Shown: piece after piece, positions 18,317-25,177 of the stretch
Layout: every line of letters starts with the position of its first letter
Numbering within the stretch: the stretch's first letter is position 1
Source of the DNA: an uncultured Alphaproteobacteria bacterium
GTDB taxonomy: Bacteria; Pseudomonadota; Alphaproteobacteria; HIMB59
Assembly (NCBI GenBank): GCA_902526965.1
Contig: CABZMT010000009.1
Span: 1-35,163 of the forward strand
Length of the DNA: 35,163 nt
Reading direction: 5' to 3'
The notes under the pieces: generated by a model
What the model saw: only the letters and a program-made list of their open reading frames with translations
Database searches by the model: none
What the model was told of the DNA's origin: nothing
Position numbers and translations under genes: made by a program

Positions 18317-18724
18317 GTGAGCACAATTAAAAAGACAAATGATGAAAGTCAATCAATTATAGAGGACATCTATAAAGACATTAGACAAACAAGGAATACA
18401 AGCTATATAGGTAATTTTTGGAAATATTTAGCTTTCGATCCTAATTTACTCAAAAATGTTTGGACTGATATAAAAAATATAATGGTTAAAGAGTCTATAA
18501 TCCCCAATAAGACAAAAGAAATGATTTATATGGCTGTTTCTATTACTAACAATTGTAGTTACTGTACGCACTCACACACAGCTGCAGCTAAAAAACTAGG
18601 TATGACTTTAGAGGAACACTCTGAATTTTTAAGTGTCATAGCGTTGGCAGCAAAAACAAATCAATTGGTAAATAGTATACAGGTACCAGTTGATGAAATT
18701 TTCAATGAAGATATAGAAAAATAA
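18317..18724 (+). CDS. AhpD-like carboxymuconolactone decarboxylase family protein
   Basis: This 135-residue protein carries the AhpD-type peroxidase motif: E68, C80-S-Y-C83, and H87 in CTHSHT. The family performs thiol-based peroxide reduction or related chemistry; true carboxymuconolactone decarboxylases lack CxxC. The start is GTG, preceded by AAAGGA about 8 bases upstream, one of the few clear ribosome binding sites in the window. It is followed after four bases by a 33-residue membrane peptide. Confidence 0.85.
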   Translation: MSTIKKTNDESQSIIEDIYKDIRQTRNTSYIGNFWKYLAFDPNLLKNVWTDIKNIMVKESIIPNKTKEMIYMAVSITNNCSYCTHSHTAAAKKLGMTLEEHSEFLSVIALAAKTNQLVNSIQVPVDEIFNEDIEK

Positions 18725-18728
18725 ATAA

Positions 18729-18830
18729 ATGGATTTTTTATCTTGGTTTTGGAATGCAGGGGAATTGCTAATGATAATTGGTGTGGGAATAATTATTATT
18801 GGATTATTATTCTATAGAAAAAAAAAATAA
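18729..18830 (+). CDS. 33-residue single-helix membrane peptide
   Basis: An ATG four bases after the AhpD-like stop opens a 33-codon frame. It encodes MDFLSWFWNAGELLM, then the hydrophobic run IIGVGIIIIGLLF, then YRKKK and a stop. The amphipathic start, one membrane helix and basic cytoplasmic end are a typical small membrane protein plan. Tight coupling to the AhpD-like gene and the coherent topology support it. The function is unknown; it may anchor or regulate its neighbour. Confidence 0.6.
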   Translation: MDFLSWFWNAGELLMIIGVGIIIIGLLFYRKKK

Positions 18831-18895
18831 ACTTCTTACGGAATATTATTTAATTATTTTATTTATGAACATCAAATTTATTGTAGTATGAATAT

Positions 18896-19135
18896 ATGTA
18901 TTACGATGATGATAATAATGATGATAACACGTTGTTAGGAAGACTTACAGAATTAAATAGAGCTTTAAGCCAAATGATGAGAAATACCAGTGAGAGAAAC
19001 ATAGTTGAAAAACTACATACTTACCAGCTTGCAATAAAAAAAACTATTGAAGTTATGACTAAAAAACAACTTAATACAGTGTCTGAGTCTTCTAATGAAT
19101 ATGAGGATAGGCTAGAACGTGGAGACTTTGATTAA
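18896..19135 (+). CDS. Small acidic protein, unknown
   Basis: This 79-residue protein starts with a very acidic stretch (MYYDDDNNDDN) encoded by GAT/AAT trinucleotide runs. The middle is helical and amphipathic (LGRLTELNRALSQMM), and the end is acidic again (YEDRLERGDFD). I do not recognise a family. TAGTAT ends six bases before the ATG, the spacing seen at other leaderless starts here. The stop is three bases from the convergent ribA stop. Confidence 0.6.
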   Translation: MYYDDDNNDDNTLLGRLTELNRALSQMMRNTSERNIVEKLHTYQLAIKKTIEVMTKKQLNTVSESSNEYEDRLERGDFD

Positions 19136-19138
19136 TCT

Positions 19139-20257
19139 TTAATCTAAATTCTTAAAACCGTAACCAGTTTTTTTTACTCTTGTTTTAAAATAATTCTTAT
19201 TAAATTTATTTATGGTAGGTTTTGTATTTATTTGTTTAACTATTTGAATACCAGCTTTTTTTAATGATGATACTTTAGTAAAGTTATTTGTAATTATATT
19301 AACTTTATTTACTTTTAGTAGCTTCAATATTTTAGCTGCAATATTAAAATCTCTCTCATCATCTAAAAAACCTATATTGTGATCAGCATCAATTGTATCC
19401 AAACCTTTCGATTGAAGAGAATAAGCACGCATTTTATTAGCTAGACCAATACCTCTGCCTTCTTGATCTAGATATAATATGATTCCACCTTTATTTTTAA
19501 TCATATAGTTGATGGAACTATTTAATTGCTCTCCGCAATCACATTTTCTAGAGTGAAATATATCCCCCGTAAAACATGCAGAGTGTATTCTAAGATTTGT
19601 AGGCTGTTTTAAATTTTCTGGTTTAATTATAATTGCAATATGCCTTCTAGCACCAATATAAGATTTAAAAATATTAAAAGATGTTGAAGCCACATTAGGG
19701 AGTGGAACATTAGCACTAGAAACCAATTTTATGCTATTTGTAATAAATTTATTCTGATTTTTAAGTTCTTTGTGATTAAATTTTAACAAACCAAGTTGTA
19801 AAATTAGATTATCAATATTCTTATAATATTTAGAATTAATATTTTTAAAAATAAGTGAGGGAATGACTTTAGCATTTTTTGCTATATCTAAGCAAACATT
19901 ATGAAAGTCTCTACTTTTATTTCGAACTACATCTTTAAATAATAATTTATTTTGATTAGATAAGGGGTTAATAAATAAATTTAAAATGGATTTATTGGAT
20001 ATTTTTCCATCAATTTTTAGGAATATATTTGATGTTATTTTATTATTGAAAATAGATTGTGCTTTTTGTTTTGTAATTAAAAGATATTTTTCTTTTAGTA
20101 AGTATTTATTGAATTGATTAAGAATCTTATTTTCAGAATGCTCAATATTAAAAAACATCCAATAGTTTTTATTTTCTTTTATGACTATTGGTCTTCCCGT
20201 TCTTAACTCATTGATAGATCTATCAATAAAAGTTCCATAATTTGATTTTAAACTCAT
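19139..20257 (-). CDS. ribA: GTP cyclohydrolase II with degenerate N-terminal domain
   Basis: GTP cyclohydrolase II opens GTP to 2,5-diamino-6-ribosylamino-4(3H)-pyrimidinone 5'-phosphate, formate and pyrophosphate. The C-terminal domain (about 205-345) has the zinc cysteines C228, C239 and C241 (HSACFTGD ... RKCDCGEQL), with the same spacing as E. coli RibA, and the catalytic DQEGRGIGLANKMRAY (264-279). The first 200 residues begin with the alphaproteobacterial pattern INELRTGRPIVI but lack RibB (DHBP synthase) active-site motifs. The gene is divergent from the RibD-type reductase with 41 bases between. Neither ribB, ribE nor ribH is nearby, so this copy may serve the local pterin-like cluster instead of, or besides, riboflavin. 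Confidence 0.88.
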   Translation of the reverse strand: MSLKSNYGTFIDRSINELRTGRPIVIKENKNYWMFFNIEHSENKILNQFNKYLLKEKYLLITKQKAQSIFNNKITSNIFLKIDGKISNKSILNLFINPLSNQNKLLFKDVVRNKSRDFHNVCLDIAKNAKVIPSLIFKNINSKYYKNIDNLILQLGLLKFNHKELKNQNKFITNSIKLVSSANVPLPNVASTSFNIFKSYIGARRHIAIIIKPENLKQPTNLRIHSACFTGDIFHSRKCDCGEQLNSSINYMIKNKGGIILYLDQEGRGIGLANKMRAYSLQSKGLDTIDADHNIGFLDDERDFNIAAKILKLLKVNKVNIITNNFTKVSSLKKAGIQIVKQINTKPTINKFNKNYFKTRVKKTGYGFKNLD

Positions 20258-20298
20258 AGACTATATATATACTTAATGACAGTTGATACAGATGATTG

Positions 20299-21129
20299 AT
20301 GATAACAAAGCATAATATCTCCTCTTTATTTGAGTTTGTAAAAAATCAAAAAAAATCAAATAATTTAGGAATTGATTTAATTAACAAATCGTTTGTCCTT
20401 AGTCAACATTCTAAAATAGCTGATATTTCAATAGACAAATACAAAGTTGTATTTAATTGTAAAATTGAAAAAAAGATTGAAGAAATAGGCCAAATATTAT
20501 TGCCTATCTTGATGTCAAAAAAAAAATTTTATATTGGACAAATAGGCCAAAGCTTAGATGGCAAAATTGCTCTTTTGAATGGTAATTCTCATTACATAAA
20601 TGACAAAAATAGTATTTCTTATCTTCATAGCCTTCGTTCGATTTGTGATGCTGTGGTGGTAGGGGTTAACACTATCAGAAAAGATGACCCTTTATTGACT
20701 ACAAGAGCAATTAAGGGACCAAACCCTCAACGGATAATTATTGATCCGTCTTTAAAATTAACAAATAAATATCAAGTATTTAAAGATGGTATGCCTAATA
20801 TTATTTTTACCCATTCTAAAAAAAATAAAAAATTTAATAACACTCAAATATACAAATTACCTGAAAGAAATTTTACCAATCTTATTTACCAAAATATTAA
20901 TAGATTAGGATATAAATTAGTATTAGTTGAAGGTGGTTCTAAAACTATATCTAAGTTTCTAGAAAATGGATTATTAAATATTATGCAATTTATTATCGCA
21001 CCAACTATTATTGGCTCTGGAATTAATTCTATAAATATTGAGCCTATAACTAATTTAAAAAATGTTATAAGGACCAAAAACAATATTTTTAAGTTTGGTA
21101 AAGAGATTATTGTAAGTTTAGAGTTTTAA
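20299..21129 (+). CDS. RibD C-terminal-type pyrimidine reductase (no deaminase domain)
   Basis: This is a dihydrofolate-reductase-fold protein of the RibD_C/Rib7 family, which reduces ribosylaminopyrimidines with NADPH. Motifs are GQIGQSLDGKIA (about 80-91), CDAVVVGVNTIRKDDPLLT (116-134) and VLVEGGSK, with the closing FIIAPTIIGSG. The first 75 residues are not the zinc deaminase domain of bacterial RibD and match nothing I recognise. A TTG three bases earlier (20296) is also in frame, but the ATG is preferred. The 3' end overlaps the convergent methyltransferase gene by 12 bases. Together with the divergent GTP cyclohydrolase II it could make a reduced diaminopyrimidine intermediate. Confidence 0.85.
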   Translation: MITKHNISSLFEFVKNQKKSNNLGIDLINKSFVLSQHSKIADISIDKYKVVFNCKIEKKIEEIGQILLPILMSKKKFYIGQIGQSLDGKIALLNGNSHYINDKNSISYLHSLRSICDAVVVGVNTIRKDDPLLTTRAIKGPNPQRIIIDPSLKLTNKYQVFKDGMPNIIFTHSKKNKKFNNTQIYKLPERNFTNLIYQNINRLGYKLVLVEGGSKTISKFLENGLLNIMQFIIAPTIIGSGINSINIEPITNLKNVIRTKNNIFKFGKEIIVSLEF

Positions 21130-21906
21130 AGCTAAAAAATCCTTATTTCTTAATAATAATTTAGATTTATTAAGTCTGATATTTTCCCTTCTAAATTTTA
21201 TCCATAGTTCTAGGGAAATTTTATTTTTTTTAATAACATTTTCGCAAAAGTTTATAAACATGTCTTGAAAAATATTATTTTTGGACACTTCCCAATTTGA
21301 ATTAAGTACAAAAGTTTTATGAGTTTTTGTGAAAACTTTATTTATTATTTGACTACAATTTTTGCCAGCAGCTTTTTTTCCAATTCCTTTATCAGACTCC
21401 TGATCTTTATTAAATAGTTTTAGAACATATTCATCATCTTTGTGTTTTGGATAAAATTTAAAATATCCATCATAATTGATTGAAAAATATATTACTTTTG
21501 TATTTAAGTTCTGTCTCTTAAATTCATAAAACCACTCTTTAGGCATTATATCTAAATATGCTGATCCAGTGATAAGATCATAATCATCAAATTTAAACTT
21601 TTTTATATTTTTAATTAAATCAAATTTTTTATAATTAATATTAATAATTTTATTTTTATTAGTTGTTATTTTTTTGAATTCCTTGATTGATTCAAAGGAT
21701 ATATCAATCATATCCCATTTTTGTTTAGCTTTTATCTTAGGATACATATACCTATAGTTTGATCCTGTACCACATCCTAAATCTGCTATAGACAATATTT
21801 TATAATCTTTAAAATACTTGTTGATTTTTTTTATTATTTTTTTATTTCTTGAAATTGCATCAATCTTTTCTCTATAAAATAACCAATCATTATTAAATTT
21901 ATGCAT
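21118..21906 (-). CDS. Class I SAM-dependent methyltransferase
   Basis: This 262-residue Rossmann-fold methyltransferase has motif I ADLGCGTGSNY (41-51), an acidic motif II on DMIDIS, and motif IV near DDYDLITGSAYLD. The target is not recognisable from sequence. It overlaps the glycosyltransferase gene by 8 bases in the same operon (order: dehydrogenase, PTPS-like, glycosyltransferase, methyltransferase). It probably decorates the product of that pathway; this is an inference from synteny. Confidence 0.82.
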   Translation of the reverse strand: MHKFNNDWLFYREKIDAISRNKKIIKKINKYFKDYKILSIADLGCGTGSNYRYMYPKIKAKQKWDMIDISFESIKEFKKITTNKNKIININYKKFDLIKNIKKFKFDDYDLITGSAYLDIMPKEWFYEFKRQNLNTKVIYFSINYDGYFKFYPKHKDDEYVLKLFNKDQESDKGIGKKAAGKNCSQIINKVFTKTHKTFVLNSNWEVSKNNIFQDMFINFCENVIKKNKISLELWIKFRRENIRLNKSKLLLRNKDFLALKL

Positions 21907-22942
21907 TTTTAATTTCCTTTATGAATAAGTTTGCTGACTGTATAGGTGTGAGAAATTTTCTTTGATTTTTTCTAATTTTATTTTGAATTTTAACATTATT
22001 AAAATTTCTTAATATTAATTTTGACAAACTTTTTTCTTTAAAATTATTTAGATATATAATTCCATCTTTTTGAAGTGTGCTCATTAAAGTTATAGTTTTA
22101 AATGTAATTATCTTTTTATTTTGTTGTAGGGCATTTGCAAGTGACATACCAAATCCTTCATATCTACTAACAGATATATAAAAATCACACTGTGAATATA
22201 GCTGTGATAAAAGTTTAGTTGAGATACTGCTATAAAAACTTATTTTTTCTTCTAAACCATAATTACTAATTATGTTTTGTAATTTGTTATAATATTTGCT
22301 CTCTCTGGTTGTATCTCCAACAATTTTTAATTTTACGTTATCAATAAATCTTAATTCCTTTATGAGATATTGGTAATTTTTTCTCTCAATAATACTACCA
22401 ACTGATAGCAAATTAATGTTTTTATCTTTTTTGACTTTAAATTTTTTTAATTTTTCTATTCCAGGCTCTACTATTTGAATTTTTTGTTTATTTATTTTAA
22501 ATTTTTGTATTATTAAATTTTTTGTCTCATTTGATGTAACGATAATTTTGCTAGCCATTGGATATAATTGCATTGCTTGTTTAAAAAAATATTTACTTTG
22601 TTTATTTCTAAATTCTAAATAAAGTGGGTGATGTATAAGTGCTATTATTTTGAATTTTTTAAGATCCCCTATAACCTTATCAATAGTTTCATAAATTAAT
22701 CCATCGAAAACTAAAACTGAATCATCAGATAATCTATCTAATATGTTTTTTAAAGTTTTGATATCATTCTTTTTTTGGAAAGGATAATTTTCGCTCAATT
22801 GAATAGCTTTTAAATTAAAATTTAGTGCTTTAGCTCTTTGTAAAATATTTTTTGCATATATATACCCACCTGTTTTAGTATTAATGTTACCAGGGTACAG
22901 AAAATAGTATGTTTTATTTAGTTTCGTTGATTTTTTGTTCAT
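21899..22942 (-). CDS. GT4-type glycosyltransferase
   Basis: This 347-residue GT-B enzyme has the acceptor-side glycine pair TGGYIYAKNIL (24-34), IHHP (103-106), the donor-domain strand LLSVGSIIERKNY (178-190), and the EGFG nucleotide-sugar motif (262-265) followed by SLANALQQ. It belongs to the GT4-like retaining family. There is no polysaccharide cluster around it. Its start overlaps the end of the PTPS homologue by 29 bases, implying it works in the same pathway, perhaps glycosylating a pteridine or pyrimidine. Cyanobacterial pterin glycosyltransferases are a precedent for such a role. Confidence 0.85.
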   Translation of the reverse strand: MNKKSTKLNKTYYFLYPGNINTKTGGYIYAKNILQRAKALNFNLKAIQLSENYPFQKKNDIKTLKNILDRLSDDSVLVFDGLIYETIDKVIGDLKKFKIIALIHHPLYLEFRNKQSKYFFKQAMQLYPMASKIIVTSNETKNLIIQKFKINKQKIQIVEPGIEKLKKFKVKKDKNINLLSVGSIIERKNYQYLIKELRFIDNVKLKIVGDTTRESKYYNKLQNIISNYGLEEKISFYSSISTKLLSQLYSQCDFYISVSRYEGFGMSLANALQQNKKIITFKTITLMSTLQKDGIIYLNNFKEKSLSKLILRNFNNVKIQNKIRKNQRKFLTPIQSANLFIKEIKNA

Positions 22943-23321
22943 AAGAAGCCCAAGCTACATTTGACTCGGTTAGAATAATTTTAATTTTATGTAACTTGTT
23001 ATAATCTTCTGAGTAATCTTTTTGTAATTTAGAACTAATCTTATCAAATATATCTTTAGCGAGGAATTCAGTAGATGTTATTGTATTTTTAAATTCCTCA
23101 ATTTCATCTAAATTTTTGTAACTATAAAATTTAAGTACATCAGATAGTATCTCTGTTACTACTCCTAAATCCATAATAATATTATATTTATTAACTTCTT
23201 TTGAATAAAACTCTGCATCAACTATGTATGTAGCACCATGCATATTCTGGGCTGGGCCAAAGACTTCCCCAGGAAGAGAATGTGCAATTAAAATATTGTT
23301 TCGAACTGTTATTGAATACAT
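22914..23321 (-). CDS. 6-pyruvoyltetrahydropterin synthase/QueD homologue, divergent active site
   Basis: This 135-residue T-fold protein resembles PTPS/QueD: AHSLPGEVFGPA (13-24), MHGATYIVDAEF (27-38), MDLG (50-53) and the C-terminal catalytic-Glu region LTESNVAWASYE. Classical members bind zinc through three histidines including an HGH pair, and use a nearby cysteine. Here H14 and H28 remain, the second His of HGH is Ala30, and no cysteine precedes the motif. Either the chemistry differs or another ligand is used. It lies one base after the dehydrogenase stop. Family membership is firm; PTPS, QueD or neither activity cannot be decided. Confidence 0.8.
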   Translation of the reverse strand: MYSITVRNNILIAHSLPGEVFGPAQNMHGATYIVDAEFYSKEVNKYNIIMDLGVVTEILSDVLKFYSYKNLDEIEEFKNTITSTEFLAKDIFDKISSKLQKDYSEDYNKLHKIKIILTESNVAWASYEQKINETK

Positions 23322-23322
23322 A

Positions 23323-24285
23323 TCAGTAATTTATAGCATGCATTATGCTGTCTGGATTATTTATTATTGAAATATAATCCTTATCTAAATAGTAAAAGTT
23401 ACTCTCAGTATTTACGAGTTTGAGAAGTTTATTGTTAGACAATGCATTGATTGCCATGTTCAATCTACTTTTATTATTAAATCTTTTTGACATGTATCTA
23501 GGTATTTTTGAAACTTGAGAGCTAATTATTTTTAGTCTTTTAGAGTGAAAATTCCCTCCTAATTTGATCTGCCCTTTTTTATCTCCATACCAACTTGCTT
23601 CAATAAATTTTCCCTCTAATGTTAATTTATCAAGAGATTGATTTAATACTTCATAATCAGAAGTAGTGTTAATTATAACATCAGCATTTTTAATTTTTTT
23701 AAAATTAATGAATTTTAACCCTAATATCTTTGAAAATTTCTTCTTTATTATGTTATTATCATTTATATATACATTCTTAAATTTTTGTAATTTATAATAG
23801 TAAGCGGTTAATAATCCTACTGAGCCCATTCCTAAAATCACTATTTTGTCATCCTTATTAGCTTGAGCATCCCAAAAGATATTAATTGCCGTTTCCATGT
23901 TTGCTGTAAGCAAATACTTTCTTAAATCATTATTACTTTTCAATATATGCACATTATTTATATCCATCTCAAACAAGGACTGATGGGGAAAGAGACAAAA
24001 AGTTTTTTTATTTAAATATTTTTTTGGACCTTTGATAATTTCACCCACATTTATATATCCATATTTAATCGGATACGAAAATGTTCCTTCTTGAAAAGGA
24101 GATTTCATGATTTCAAATTGATCTTCACCAATTTTACCTGATGCAACTAATTTCTCTGTTCCTTTACTAATACCAGAATAGAGTGTCTTAATTAGAACAG
24201 TTTTAGAATTGTTTTTAAAATTTAAAGATTTTTTCTTGATAATTGGTTTGTTTTTATTTTCAAGCCATAGAGAATAAGTTTCCAT
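23323..24285 (-). CDS. Medium-chain dehydrogenase/reductase, BchC-like, without canonical zinc motifs
   Basis: This MDR-superfamily oxidoreductase has a GroES-like N-terminal part and a nucleotide-binding GMGSVG (152-157) preceded by KDDKIVIL. The catalytic zinc motifs (Cys-Gly-x-Asp and Gly-His-Glu) are absent. In their place stands SGISKGTE (37-44), the pattern seen in BchC-type dehydrogenases and in MDR proteins of alphaproteobacterial PTPS clusters. At 320 residues it is somewhat short. It heads the minus-strand operon and is divergent from the creatininase-family gene with 29 bases between, so the two probably share control. Confidence 0.78.
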   Translation of the reverse strand: METYSLWLENKNKPIIKKKSLNFKNNSKTVLIKTLYSGISKGTEKLVASGKIGEDQFEIMKSPFQEGTFSYPIKYGYINVGEIIKGPKKYLNKKTFCLFPHQSLFEMDINNVHILKSNNDLRKYLLTANMETAINIFWDAQANKDDKIVILGMGSVGLLTAYYYKLQKFKNVYINDNNIIKKKFSKILGLKFINFKKIKNADVIINTTSDYEVLNQSLDKLTLEGKFIEASWYGDKKGQIKLGGNFHSKRLKIISSQVSKIPRYMSKRFNNKSRLNMAINALSNNKLLKLVNTESNFYYLDKDYISIINNPDSIMHAINY

Positions 24286-24314
24286 AATAATTATATAAAT
24301 GTTAAATATCAGTT

Positions 24315-25073
24315 ATGCTATCAAAGTTTTGGATTGATTTAACTTCAGATGACATAAAAAAATTAGGTAAGAATAAAGTACTTATTTTGCCTTTTTCATC
24401 TGTTGAGCAACATGGCGACCATCTACCTTCAGGTACTGATAAATTGATTTTAGACGGTATTTTAAATACTTTTATTAAAAACAATCCAAAATTAAATAAC
24501 TTTTTAGTTTTACCAAATATCTCAATAGGATCGGCTAGTGAGCATAATAGCTTTGAAGGCACTATCTCAACAAGCTCAACAAATTATATTGATTACATTA
24601 TTAGTGTAGTAGAGGAGTTATGTATTCGCAAATATAAAAAGTTTATCTTCTTAAATAGTCATGGAGGCCAAATCAGTCATTTAGATATAGCTGCAAAAGA
24701 AATTAAAAGCACATTCAAAAATGTTGATATAGTTAAGGCTCATTATTTTTTATTTAAAGGTTTTGAGAAAATTATTTCTAAAAAAGAATTACTTTATGGT
24801 TATCATGGAGGAGAATTTGAGACCTCAATTATGCTTCATCTTCATCCAGAATTGATAAAAATTAATAAAATTAAAAAAAATAAACTTTCATCTGATATTA
24901 ATTCAAAAAAAATTATTTCTTATGAAAAAACAATAAAAAGAGCTTGGAATACAAAAGATTTGTCGGAAACAGGCATAATAGGTAATCCTACAAACTCCTC
25001 TGCAGATAAAGGAAAGAAAATCCTAGATCTTACATCAAGGACCTTAAAAAAAATAATTAATGAATTGAAATAA
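24315..25073 (+). CDS. Creatininase-family amidohydrolase (ArfB/MftE-like)
   Basis: This 252-residue metal-dependent amide hydrolase has SVEQHGDHLPSGTD giving ligands E31, H33 and D42, NSHGGQ (H116) and HGGEFETS (E167). True creatininase has NGHYEN in the middle motif; the HGG form here is nearer to ArfB and MftE. ArfB is the archaeal deformylase acting on a formylaminopyrimidine derived from GTP; MftE is the mycofactocin peptidase. A role like ArfB would fit beside GTP cyclohydrolase II, but substrate assignment is an inference. A TATAAA at 24293-24298 may be its promoter. Confidence 0.82.
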   Translation: MLSKFWIDLTSDDIKKLGKNKVLILPFSSVEQHGDHLPSGTDKLILDGILNTFIKNNPKLNNFLVLPNISIGSASEHNSFEGTISTSSTNYIDYIISVVEELCIRKYKKFIFLNSHGGQISHLDIAAKEIKSTFKNVDIVKAHYFLFKGFEKIISKKELLYGYHGGEFETSIMLHLHPELIKINKIKKNKLSSDINSKKIISYEKTIKRAWNTKDLSETGIIGNPTNSSADKGKKILDLTSRTLKKIINELK

Positions 25074-25124
25074 CTTAGATTTACTTCTGGATAGAGTCGA
25101 ATGATGCGAAGATATGCCTATGTT

Positions 25125-25146
25125 CACAAAATACTTTTTATTTGTG
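25125..25146 (+). repeat. Inverted repeat upstream of the polymerase-like gene
   Basis: CACAAA (25125-25130) and TTTGTG (25141-25146) form an inverted repeat. The stem extends by TA/TA across one bulged A around a CTTTT loop. It lies just before the putative -10 at 25166, overlapping where a -35 would be, so it could be a repressor site or a weak terminator of the creatininase gene. Confidence 0.35.
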
Positions 25147-25165
25147 TTAAGTATCTAACTACATT

Positions 25166-25171
25166 TATAAT
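25166..25171 (+). promoter_or_regulatory. Putative -10 for the leaderless polymerase-like gene
   Basis: A perfect TATAAT ends six bases before the ATG at 25178, so transcription would begin at the start codon. TTGTGT at 25142-25147, with an 18-base spacer, is a weak -35 candidate. Confidence 0.42.
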
Positions 25172-25177
25172 TGTAAT

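Noticed and set aside
25074..25177. A short match to the tRNA-Cys T-arm (TCGAA within a GGATAGAGTCGAATG stretch) that might be a second attachment site
   Set aside because: Only five bases match without interruption and the surrounding bases differ, so it is within chance for this composition.
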